Part shown: piece by piece, positions 12,173-23,142 of the stretch
How positions within the stretch are numbered: the first letter of the stretch is position 1
How the letters are laid out: every line of letters starts with the position of its first letter
Position numbers and translations under genes: made by a program
From: Pilatotrama ljubarskyi
Lineage: Eukaryota; Basidiomycota; Agaricomycetes; Polyporales; Polyporaceae
Assembly: GCA_022385805.1 (NCBI GenBank)
Contig: MU277677.1
Coordinates: 598,850-662,849 of the forward strand
DNA length: 64,000 nt
Reading direction: 5' to 3'
The notes under the pieces: model-generated
Database searches by the model: none
Told to the model about the DNA's origin: nothing
The model's input: the letters and a program-made list of their open reading frames with translations, nothing else

Positions 12173-13213
12173 CGGGCTTCGATGTCTTCTCTACGCCAAA
12201 AGTCTAAGTAGCTTCGCAAGAGGAAGGTATCGATAGCTGAAGCAGAGGTCGTGCGCAGAGCGGTTCGTTCGTTGGACGTGCGGGAAGCGTTGAAAGGAGC
12301 GACAAGCGGCAGCAGGTGAGGGCAGGGCGACCGAGGGGGCAATAGGCTCGCGCACGCTAGCGAGGAATAGGAGAGACAGCGCCAGCGGCGAGGAATGAGA
12401 GAAAAGGAAAGCTCGAAAGAAAGACGCGTACGGGCGACCGGGCACCAATGCAGAAGGATTCAGGGATCCAGGGGGGAGGGGGCTGATCAGCAGACGCGGC
12501 GGCGGCCCAGACATATGCACTGGCGGCGGTCGCTCGGCTGCGCTTCCCGCCGGGCGATGTTTTCGACTGGCGACTGCGTGGTTCATGCTGATGGCCGCCG
12601 GGAACGCTTGGGAACATCCGGGACTTTGCAAGTGGGAGTGCTGCGGGAGGAGGAGGCCATCAGCTTGTATCGCGCGGTGGCATTTGATTGAACTTCGCTC
12701 ACATCAGGAGCTGCTGTTGAAGGACACGGCAGCCAGAGCTCGGAGAGGCTGCCCCGGATACTCGTACGCAAGTGTGTATACGACCGGTGCCCAACACCTG
12801 ACCGTATCCTTGCAATGCTGTGGCAGTTTTTCTGTTGTTCGTCCGCGGCAGCATTGGCGGAACGTTGAGGCGGACTTCTTGCGCGTGTGTATGTTCGCGA
12901 CCGCGACGCCAGACGCCGTCGACACATATAAGTACGTGACTCTGTAGCAAGTCGGCTCGGTGGAATCCGGACGGCGCCTACAAGTGTCTTCCGCCACCTC
13001 GCTCGCATCAACCACGATCAAATCTCAACTGCTGTGCTCGACCACTCGACATATTTCCATTGCATCCAGATCCAGTATCAATCATCTGTGCATCTGCTGG
13101 TGGTCAGACCATCGCAAAGGAACCGCTCCGGTGTCGCAACCTTGGTCGACGGACCAGCCTCAAATTAGCCCTCACCAGGAGCTGTGCAGTATCGGCAGCG
13201 CAGAAGCGTCTCA
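12173..13213. other. Divergent promoter region, no supported gene
   Basis: About 1 kb separates the divergent FAR-17a-like and STYX-like genes. Several open frames overlap on both strands and none is recognisable. An in-frame ATG upstream of the STYX-like start lies at 13184 and would add ten residues. Confidence 0.5.
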
Positions 13214-13852
13214 ATGGCGAAAGCCAAAGCGAAAGGGTCATCTTCGAAAGCGGCGAAGGAGCAGTCTCGAGCTGCAGCATGCTTGCTCGAAGACTTCCTC
13301 TTCCTTGGACCAGCCTCCGCCGCATCGGATGCTGGATTCCTAACGGCGAAGGCAATCACCCATGTCCTATCCATAGGCCAAGATCCTCCAAAGAAACTCG
13401 ACCTACACGTGCTGGACCCAGTGTCCGGACGCACGACCGCTCTGCAGTACCATCGACTCCGTCTTGTCGACGCCGGCTCTTCTGCGAGCTCGCTGCAGAC
13501 GTGCGTCGACGCAGCCTCAGCACTCCTCGAACGATTCAGGTCCGAAAAGGGTCGTGTACTTGTCCACGGCTCTGCTGGGATCTCTCGCTCGCCCGCCGTC
13601 GCAGTGGGTTATATGATGCGCCACCATGGGAAGACCCTGAAGGAGGCGTTGCACGTCGTCGTCAGTGCCCGCCCCGCGGTCTCGCCCAATCCCGAGTTCA
13701 TTGGCTGGCTCAAGGAGGAGGAGATCCGCCTCTTCGGCCGGGGGACCCTCTCGGTGGACCGCCTGCCTGCGAGACAAGCCGATCGTCTTGCACTTCTGCT
13801 TCCTGGTCCCTTGTCTCCTGAACAGTGTCCTACGTCGACGTCCACACCTTGA
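13214..13852 (+). CDS. STYX-like dual-specificity pseudophosphatase
   Basis: This is a single-exon protein of about 212 residues with a dual-specificity phosphatase fold, from LLEDFLFLGPASAASDAGFL through YHRLRLVDAG to NPEFIGWLKEEEIRL. The signature loop reads VHGSAGISRSP instead of the HCxxGxxR of active enzymes. The cysteine position (residue 119, codon ggc at 13568-13570) is glycine, while the arginine (residue 125) is kept. The same Cys-to-Gly replacement defines animal STYX, a pseudophosphatase that binds phosphoproteins without hydrolysing them. Start MAKAKAKGSS is preferred; an upstream in-frame ATG at 13184 is possible. Hydrolytic inactivity follows from the missing nucleophile. A scaffold or antagonist role is inference. 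Confidence 0.85.
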   Translation: MAKAKAKGSSSKAAKEQSRAAACLLEDFLFLGPASAASDAGFLTAKAITHVLSIGQDPPKKLDLHVLDPVSGRTTALQYHRLRLVDAGSSASSLQTCVDAASALLERFRSEKGRVLVHGSAGISRSPAVAVGYMMRHHGKTLKEALHVVVSARPAVSPNPEFIGWLKEEEIRLFGRGTLSVDRLPARQADRLALLLPGPLSPEQCPTSTSTP

Positions 13853-14388
13853 CCGTCCACACTTTCCTTGCCCCCATTCTGACCCTCGCTCAGCGGCCAA
13901 GATGACGCCTGGGTAGGCACAAGGTCTGTGCAAACGTTGAGAGCCTAGTTGTCCCTTCAGCTTGAGGCCTCCTTTTCATTGGACGGCGTACGGCTCACAC
14001 ATGACCGGGAGGTACCACACCGCCCGCGGACGTGCACTGGCCCCGGAGACCGTCAGAAATGCATGCGGCTCCATCCTCACGTCGAAAGGTCATGAAGGAC
14101 GTTATATGCAATACAGCTGAAGCTACCGCTGTAGATGGCAGGTTCCCAATCGCCGGCGGAGTCACGCTCGTCTCAATGGACGCTGCGACTTCCGCGAGCC
14201 GGTAGTGTAAAGGAATCGAAATACGTCTCGTTAACACTAGATGTAACGTACAACTGCATTACACCCCGTCAGCAGCAACCGTCCGCAACTCGATGCAATC
14301 TATCGCACTGTGCATTGTCTATTCGTATACGTATCGCAGGACTGAGGTATTAGGAAACGGTATGGAGCCTGTAAGCGCATTCGACGGC
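13853..14388. other. Convergent intergenic spacer
   Basis: This is the shared 3' flank of the STYX-like and PhoD-like genes. No gene, RNA or repeat is seen. Confidence 0.6.
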
Positions 14389-16943
14389 TCAAAACCACCG
14401 GCTGGGCGTGAGGCCGATCCGGTCGAGCATGCCCTTGAATGACTGCGGGACGAACGCGCCGAGAGCGGTTGTCGACTGTAGCTTCACGGGCTTGCCGAGG
14501 ACTTCGAGGCTGGGCAGGCGGATCCGTTGGTGTGATTCGTACGAGGAGGATGGAGGCAGCACTCACTGGTATGCGGGCTTGCCGTCGATGACGATCTCGA
14601 CTCTGACGATAGGGTGGCTGTAGTCTCTTGTATCGACCTCAATTGTCGCCCTGTTCCATCACCGCATTAATTCACTACGCTGCTGTAGACACGCCGAGGG
14701 CAAGACCTACCACTTGTAGTTGCCCTCCGCGATGTACTTGATGACTTTCTCCCGTGGGACCTCTTCAACGTACTTCACGACCTCCTGGGCGCCGTCCTCC
14801 TTCACCACGACCTCCTCACGCGTCTTGTTCACCACTTCCTCGCTGCGCGGCTTCAGCGTGCGGATAAATGGCACATAGAACATGCTCATCGGGCTCGTCG
14901 AAATCTCAAGCACGTTGTGGCCCGCGTCGCCGCTCTCGAACTCGATCGCTGCGAACTCGTGGCGGTCGCCCGAGAGGACGATAACGTTCGGGACAGACTG
15001 GAACGCGCTGAGGAGCGCGCTCTTCTCATACGGGAACGCGGCCCAGGTGTCCTCGAGCGCCTCGTACGTCCAGAGCGAGGTGAAGGGCACGGAGGAGACG
15101 ATGAACTTGAATACCGCGGTGTTGTTCACCTGGGGAGGGGTGAACGTCAGTTAGGGGGCGTCGGCAAAGGGGTTGGAACATACCCTTCCGAGCCAGTCGT
15201 ACAAGGCCGTCAATTGCTTGTCACCGAGCATTGTGTGCGCCGTGGGGTCGTCGGAGAAGATGTCGGAGCGGTACTTCCGGGTGTCCATGACGAAGAAGGC
15301 GGCATCGCCGTAGCGGAAGTCGTAGTAGTACTGACCATTCTCAATCGGATCGTAGTTGGCCTCCGCATTGTAGAGCTCGAAGGCGTTGGTTGCATTCGGG
15401 AACGGCGGGAGGGAGGCGTTCCCCTGTCCAGCATAGTTGTTGATGATCTACTGCAAATTGAGCGAGAGCTTCTGAGAGATGAAGAGAGGACCCCGTACCT
15501 CATGATCGTCGTAGGTATGGATGATCGCTGTCAAGACGCGACTTCTCAGTCAACCGATCGTGTTTGACGGTAGCAGCGAACTTACGGAGACGCTCATAGA
15601 CCCTCCGGAAGCTCGGGCTGTTGTAGTTGCGGCGGTAGAGACGCCTGTATGCTTCCTTGTCGTCGCCGAAGTAGGCGGGTACATCGGCATAGATGAAGTC
15701 TCCGAGGAAGACCATGAACTCCGTGGGGGGTACCGACTTCTCGGGGGCTGTCGAAGTAGTGGCGTTCGTCGCAGAGGCTGTGACGTTCTCTAGAGTCGTG
15801 CTGTTACCTGAGGAAGTGGCCTCGGGATTCGATGCAGAGGGACAGCTCGAAGAACTCTGCGCAGCAACCGTTGGCAGCGGAACAGGAGCACGCTGAGAAG
15901 GCCAGAGATAATCCGCGAGCAAATCGAGACCCTTGATCCTACGGCCGTGCAGGGGTAGGTAAGGGAAGTTAGGGGTCATGCATGATGAGGCAATGAAGCG
16001 GTAATAAGAACCGCTGTGAAGGCGGGGATCCGGGGCAGTATGGAAGCGAATCGGAGCGGCAGGGTAGGGCAGAGCGGTCTTATTTAAATCCTCGAAGCGG
16101 TCTGAAAGGACAATCAGTATGGCTGACATGAGTCACGGATTGCAGCTCCCTGCGGACTCACATTCGTACTGCGTGTTGGGCCATAGTCCTTGCAAGTTGA
16201 CGGTCTGCACCCAGTCGCGTTCTGCCGTCAAATTGGCGATAGGACCTTCGCGCCAAGAGGCGTCAGAGTCCGTCTTGCCATTGGCTTGTCTCCAGGAGAC
16301 GCGGACGAGGTTCTCCGTAGCATTGACGGCGGGGTAGCGAACTACGATCTTTGCGGTGTCCGGGTAGAGAGCACCGACGCGAGTGTAGACTACGTCGGAC
16401 GCGGAGTCGAAGTAGGGGAAGAGAACGAACTCTGCGACGGCGAGAAGAAGCAGGGTGTTTATGGCGAGATTCGCTCGACGCAGTACTTGGACTGGGGAAG
16501 GGATGGAGAAGATGATGGTCGAGAGGGCGGATTTAAGCTGATACACTGAGTGAGAAAGTCGATCCCTCCGAGTCCTAACGCGAACTTACTGTCGGGGGTT
16601 CGACGACAGGAACTACCGCGGTTGTTTCGGAGACTGCGACATCAGTGACTACATCGCCGTTTTGGTCAGACTTTTCCTGCTCTATGGTCACGACCTCCTC
16701 TTTGACCGCAATGACTTCTGAGAAAGCGGGGGTGCCAAAGTGGGTTGTGACGAGATAGGCGAGGTATAGCACAGGTATAAGATATTTTGCTTTCGACACG
16801 GGTGCCTAAGGAGACATTTGGTCAATGAGGCGCGTTGGTGATGTACGGTGTATGGGCGGACGCACCACTTCGAGAAAGATATAGACTACGATGCGGTACA
16901 GAGTAGATATCGCCGAGCTAGCGATGGCCAGATTGGCCGCCAT
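14389..16943 (-). CDS. Membrane-anchored PhoD-like metallophosphatase
   Basis: The start MAANLAIASSAISTLYRIVV is at 16943 and the stop at 14389-14391. The N-terminus has hydrophobic segments (IVVYIFLEV, YLIPVLYLAYLV, and ANLAINTLLLLAVAEFVLF), suggesting a membrane anchor and a lumenal or extracellular catalytic domain. A fibronectin-like stretch (VVRYPAVNATENLVRVSW) precedes the metallophosphatase core: FLGDFIYADVP (about 15690), TYDDHEIINNYAG (about 15440) and VLSGDRHEFAAIEF (about 14960). These are the metal-binding blocks of PhoD/alkaline phosphatase D-type enzymes. The protein ends PSRWF. About seven introns of 50-70 nt are needed. The substrate is unknown; a phosphodiesterase or phosphomonoesterase activity is what the family suggests. 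Confidence 0.8.
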
Positions 16944-17337
16944 TGCGATGGTGAGTCTTGAGCGTGTCGTCGTGTCCGGTCGTGAGGATGTGGTGGTGCG
17001 GAGAGAGGGGGTATGCGTATGTTTTGTGGCGATAGTAGCAGGGTGAGGGAGTCGGGCGAGTGATGTCAGGCAGCAGTGCTCTCGCGTGGTTGTTGCCTGT
17101 TTCGGACGAGGCTACTGCAACCGTCTGGGCGAGTTCTGCTAACGACGGTCATCTTCTCCTCCATCTCCTCCGTTCCTTGCTCTAACGACCCCTCATGCGT
17201 CTCTGAACAGCGGCGGATGTTCGGCCAACACTTCTAAAGCACACAAACACCGGTCTGAGCTGGGCGGTCTTGTTAAACGCGTACGGACCCCAACCACTTC
17301 TCGCGCGCGCCCTCTCGCCCGCCGCGCTCCCCCCATC
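16944..17337. promoter_or_regulatory. Divergent promoter region between PhoD-like gene and formin
   Basis: The 394 bp between the two divergent start codons must hold both promoters. There is a pyrimidine-rich stretch (cttctcctccatctcctcc) at about 17152-17170. No factor site can be assigned. Confidence 0.5.
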
Positions 17338-20300
17338 ATGGACACTCTCTTTGGCAAGCGTAAGAATCGACCAAGACAAGCATCCATTATCGCCCAAGAT
17401 GCCAGCGAACGTTCTCTCCGACCTCTCTCTAGTGCATCCGTCGCGACAACCCGCTCAGATGCAACTCGGAGCTCACGCCATACACCCTCCATGTCTCCGT
17501 TCGAGCCTCATCACCACCACCTCTCCAACCTGTACAAACATGCGCCGCAGGATGACTTCTCCTTTCCACGCCCGGAGAACGACGAAGAGATCGAGATGCT
17601 ATTCGAGAACATCATGCGTATGCGAGGTCTCGACGACATACCCCACCTGTCTATAGACCAGAAGTGGCACATCGTCTATAATGACGAGCAGCTACGGTGG
17701 CAGGACGAGCGAAGGAGAGAGGACCAGTCGCGCAAACAGCCTGAGGCGGGTCAGGCCGCAGCGTTCGTCGAGGGCACGCCTGAGTGGTACATCAAGAAGT
17801 TCATGGACAGAACAATTACGCCCAAGCAGGCATCTAGTCTACAAGTCTCTTTGCGTAGCAAGGAGATGAGGTTCGTCAAGACACTCTCGCCGCTGTACAC
17901 GAGCCCTTAATTCACACAATCATAGCTGGTTCCGCCATTTTGTCTCGATGCAAGGCACCTCCGTCCTAGGGCAGGCGCTGCAGAATATTAGCCGCAAAGG
18001 TGTTCAGAGGTATGTACGGCACTCGATCGCTTTTGTTCAATGCACATGCATCTAGCCACATTACGCGGCGGGAAATAGCCGCTGTACCTGACCAAGGTGC
18101 GAGCGCGAGGAGAGCGGTCCTGGTCCTGAGCGCAAGGTTTCTGAGCCCATGTCAGAATATCCTGCTCCCCTCCAACCCTGGATAGTTGCACGGCGTTCGT
18201 TCTTCACCTTGGTCGGAGACGGTGGTATGTCTCGTCGCGTACTGACCCCATGAGACTGTATGCCAGCGACCTCTGAACTCGGGAGGGCTATTTCTAGAAA
18301 GGAGGCGTCACGTACGGAGAAAGTCAGCATTGCTTGGCAACAGGAGTCTGCACGATGGCGAGGGCCTATAGACATCACCTGCCGCATTGATGATATAATG
18401 GACGATCGTGACCTCACTAACTACTACGCAGGCGCAAAGAAGACATCGAGCTCGAATATGAGATCGCAAAGTGTCTCAAGCAAATCCTAAACCACCAGGT
18501 ATGTTCCTCTGTTCTTGCCCGCCCCACGGCTATGCTCACTCCCTGCGCAGTTTGCCGCCAATGACGCGCTTAACCACCCTATGATACTGACGCAAATTGC
18601 GTCCGCCCTGAATACGCCCAACCTACCAACGAGAAAACTTCTTCTTGACCTGCTGTGTTTCCTAGAATACTACAACGACGGCCAATGTCATAACCTGGTC
18701 GTCAGTGCACTGGAGGCTCTCAGCGCCGCCAACAACGAAGCAGGCAATCCGTATGCATACTGGTTCAAGTCGCTCGAAAGTGCCCTTGCGGGCAGGGGTA
18801 AGATGGGTACCCTTGTCGGTGCCAGCGACGAGGTCAAGCGCCATGGCGGCGTAGACCCTTCCCTGAACGACTATACGGTACGCGCCCCGCTCGCTCTCTT
18901 CAAGTGTCCCGCTCACACTGCTGTAGCTCTCCAACGTCATTTTCATCAATGCCATTATGATCAACATCGAAGACCTGGACATCCGAGTGCACCACCGCTC
19001 GCAAATGGACGCGGCAGGGCTTCAGCGCATCATCGCGCACTGTCGCACTTTCGGCGTCGCGGTCATCGACAAGCAGCTGCAGATTCTGCAGCAAATGATC
19101 GACGACGACGAGGCGAAGATCAAAGAGCGTGTCGACCAGGAGATCCTGCGCGACCTCGCCAACCCGGAGGACGTCTACAACGCCTTGCGCGCGAAGACGG
19201 CGGACACGAAGGCGAAGGACCATTTCCTGTCCATCATGCAGCACATGCTCCTCATTCGAGAGGAGGGTCCCGCACTCGCGCACTACTACCAACTGATTGA
19301 TTCGCTCGTCGCGGACGTCGTCCTCGACAAGAAGCTCGTAGGGGCGGAACAGCGCCTTGGCCATTCGGTCGAGCGGATCATCGCGCACTTCAACGAGGCG
19401 GACCGGCATCAGCACCTGGAGGACGAGCTCGCCAAGGCAAACGCGGCGGCCCTTCGGTACCGTCTGGAAAAGGAGGCGCTGGAGGAGGAGGTCGCACAGG
19501 GCGAGGGCGGGCTCGTTGGGTCGCTCAAGTCCAAAGTCGCGCGGTTGGAGGAGAAGCTCGCGATCTCGCGCGAGAACACGATGAAGCTGCAGGGTCAACT
19601 GGAGACGCAGAAGGCGGGGTACGAGGAGCAGATCGCGCAGCTCGAAGCGCAGATCATGGAGCTGTTCCGGATGCTGAAGGAGGTCAGCCGCGGCGTCGGC
19701 AAGATCATCGACCACGCGAACGCTGGCGGGATGGACCGCAAGACGCTTATCGACACGCTCGAGAAGCACTTCCAGCGCGACAAGACTATAAGCATTCTTG
19801 AAGGGCGGCGGCAGCGTGGGGAAGAGGAAGGTGAGGAAGGTGAGGACACGCCGAAGAAGGATGGGAGCTTGCGGCGCCGTGGGCTGCCGTCAGCGAGAGG
19901 GAGGAAGGTATCCCGGATGGGGATGGCTAGAGTATCGGAGGCACAGAATGGACATATCTCGCAGTTCATGGACGCGGACGACGCCATCGAACAGGAGCAG
20001 ATCCAGCAGCAGATCGCCGAGGGTGCTATGGTAGGCCGTCTCCGAAGTTTTGGCATATGACTGGGTCTCAAGGATCTTGATCAGCAGAACGTCATGCGCG
20101 ATGGGGCATCTTCCAGTCCGCGGAGCATACGGACGCCCTCTCGTCGCAACAAGAATCTTCCCCGGACGCCTTTGGGCAGTGAGTACATTCTCCCAGACAG
20201 ACCCAACTCGAAAGGAATGTTCACCATCCACAGCGCACTTCGCTGCCGACAGCGATAGTCGTAGTGTGTCGCTGGCCGACACCACAGACGACTTCGATGG

Positions 20301-22943
20301 AGAAAGCGAGCTCCGGCGATCGACGTCGACTCGTAGCCTGGCCTCCAACCCGACGACCGAAGCGACTTCAGTCAGTTCCGGGCTGTCATTGGATACTCAT
20401 GCGAATGGGAAGTCGGTACCTCCATCCCTCGACTCGCCGGCGCAGCCTGGCTCGCTTGCAGAGCAACTACGGAGACATCTTACGAAACGAGGTCGCCCGC
20501 CATCGGAGCCGAGCCCTCTCAACTCGCCAGTTCCGGAAGAAGCTATACCACCTGTGCCTCCTCCGCCTCCTCCGCCTCCAGGCTCTGCCGGTGGTGCTCC
20601 TCCACCTCCTCCACCTCCTCCGCCACCTCCTCCGCCGCCTCCTCCGCCACCACCAGGCATGGGGGCCAAGTCCGGTGGGGGACCCCCTCCGCCGCCACCG
20701 CCACCTGGTCCTCCCCCGCCGCCACCGCCGCCGCCGGGTATGAAGGGCAACTACCCTTCAACGCCGAGCTCTGGGCCGACATCAGGGCGCGCGTCACTGC
20801 TTGGCGCAAATATCTCGAACCTATTAGCGGCACGCAAGGACATTGCGATCACGCCGAGCACGAAGATGAAGCAGCTGCAGTGGGACAAGCTACCGCCGCA
20901 GCAAGCGGAGCGGACGGTGTTCAAGGAAACGGCGCACGAGGACGAGTGGGTGAAGAAGCTCCAGTCGGACGGTGTCTGGATGGAGATGGAGGAGGACTTC
21001 AAGGCAAAGCAGCTGGTGATCAACCTCATGGGTGCGCCACACCTCTTCCAAGGTGTTTTGTGCTGTACACTGACAAGAGACGCAGCCAAGCAGAAGCGTG
21101 CAGAGTTGAAGAGTGTCCTCGATCCGCAGACCAAGAAGCGTGTCGGTGAGTTCATTCTGACATCTATAGTTGCACGCTCTGGACTGTGCTGACTGTTCAA
21201 AAGAAATCCTTATCCAGACGGTGAAGAGGCTCCAACCAGAAGAGCTTGCCCTCCGCATCCGCGACTTCGATCAGGAGGTGTGCACACAGACGTTCCTGAG
21301 CGAGTTGAAGCCTGTCCTGCCCAACCCAGAGCAGGTGCGTATTGGTGCCACAATATCCAAAGCCTCCGCTAATCCTCTATGAAAGGTCGGAAAACTCAAT
21401 GTATACCGCAACGCAGATCCCGAAGAGCTCGCAGGTCTCCACCCCTCGGATCGTCTTATGGTCCAACTTATCAAGATCGACCGTCTTGGCCCCCGTATCG
21501 AAGGCATGCTCTACAAGGTCGTCTTCGAAGAGACGTGGTCGCTGCTCGATGATGTAAGTTGGGCTCGTGGCGGCTGGGCCCAACTGCTCGTATGCTCACT
21601 CTGGAACAGAGCGCTCGGAAACTGTCAGAGGCTGGCAAGGCACTGCTAGAGGCGAAGCACTTCAAGGAGTTGCTCAGTGTAAGTTTTGGTATTATCTGCG
21701 CGCTCGAGGACCAACTGACTGTCTTCCTCTAGCTCATCCTCCTCATCGGTAACTATATGAACGGTACTGGAGTCAAGGGTGGCGCGTTCGGTTTCCGTGT
21801 CAGCAGCATCAACAAAGTATGTACAGTCCGCATAGAGAGGCACTGAGTCTGATTTGCTGACCGGCCATTCCACAGCTGGTCGACACAAAGTCACTGCACA
21901 ATACGACCCTATTGCACTTCCTGGAGCGAACCGTCGCCAAGCACTTCCCAGACATGGAGGCCTTCCTCGACGAGCTCGCCGCACCTGCAGAAGCCTATCG
22001 AGGTATAGTCAAATCCATGGTTGGCGCACCACCGATGACTGATGATGGCCGCAGTGAACTTGCAAGACGTCAGGAAGAGCTTGGGCGAACTCCGAGAAGG
22101 TCTCAAGGCCATCCGGAAGGAGCTGACCGAGCACTTCTCTGACATGGACATGAACGACAAATACGGGAAGCAGATGTGGCAATTCGTAGGTCGCGCGACG
22201 GCCCAACTGGAAGACCTCGTGGACGACGTGAATCATGCGGATTCGACCTTCTCTGAAGTTGTCAAGTACTATGGCGAAGATGAGAAGAGCATGAACTCTG
22301 CTGAGTTCTATGGTATCTTCAAGACGTTCGTGACTTCATACAAGGTTCGTTCAGCGCTTCAGCTATCGTGGTAGCGTTTCTGAGACAAAGTCTTGTGCAG
22401 AAATGTCGCGCCGAGAACATGGCTTTGGCGGAAGAACGAATGGCCGTGGAAAAGCGGCGGCAAGCAGCCGAGGATGCCAAGGCGAACAAGCTGAAAGCAG
22501 CAGAGCAGCCGCAGCAGGCGGAGGAGGACAATGCTGCGCTGGACAACTTGCTCGAGAAGCTGCGCAATGGCGACAGCGTGGGTCGCAAAGCACGGCGAAC
22601 CCGGAAGAGCACCGCACCTCGCACGCCCGCGGCACCACTCACGCTCAATACCGACATCCTGCTCACGGCGAAGTCGGGCGACGATACTGCAGATATAGCA
22701 CGCGACATGCTTGCGAAGCTGAAAGCAGATGGTTTCGATACCATTACCCCCTCGACGCCTACTGCAACAAGCATGCGGCGGTCGCGGCGGAAGAGAGATA
22801 CCGAAGGGGTGGCTGCCCTCGCAGCTCTGGGGGAAAGCATAGTCTCGCCGGGCGGGGACCTGCGAGAAGACTCAGATACCACAGCAGGATCTCCGCCCGC
22901 GGCGGCTTCGGACTCGATAGAGGAGCAGCCCAGTCTTGATTAG
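17338..22943 (+). CDS. Diaphanous-type formin
   Basis: This formin nucleates and elongates actin cables at hyphal tips and septa under Rho GTPase control. The order is: GTPase-binding/FH3 region from about 17560 (FSFPRPENDEEIEMLFENIM, PEWYIKKFMDRTI, WFRHFVSMQGTSVLGQAL); coiled coil at about 19420-19680; a proline-rich FH1 at 20550-20740; and FH2 from about 20860 (STKMKQLQWDKLP) through LILLIGNYMNGTG to about 22350. The tail has a DAD-like segment ending MRRSRRKRD near 22790. The stop is at 22941-22943. Some dozen introns are needed, mostly 50-60 nt. The exception is a 422-nt intron at 18010-18431. The FH3-FH1-FH2-DAD order implies autoinhibition released by Rho. All joins checked keep frame. 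Confidence 0.92.
18010..18431 (+). other. Unusually long formin intron
   Basis: The intron starts gtatgtacgg and ends cactaactactacgcag, which contains a good branch-point ctaac. Joining its flanks restores the expected protein ISRKGVQRRKEDIELEYEIAK. At 422 nt it is about seven times longer than its neighbours. No snoRNA, tRNA or repeat was identified inside. Confidence 0.75.
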
Positions 22944-23142
22944 CTGTATTGACCTGTACCCGCGGACCCATCCCTTTTCGCCTTGCCGCTCGCATAGTTG
23001 TATACCCGTGCCACTGTATAGCCTACGCTCTCCACATTGCTGCCTAGTTTTCTCTTCGTTTTATCCTACATGATGTATTCCATTCGCACACATTCTTTTG
23101 GATATGACGGACATGACCAGATGGAGTCCATGCATAGACGGG

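Noticed and set aside
18010..18431. Box C/D snoRNA in the long formin intron
   Set aside because: A ttgatga-like C box near 18390 has no D box at the right distance and no terminal stem.
20397..20750. Glycine-rich open frame on the minus strand
   Set aside because: It is the complement of the polyproline FH1 region of the formin.
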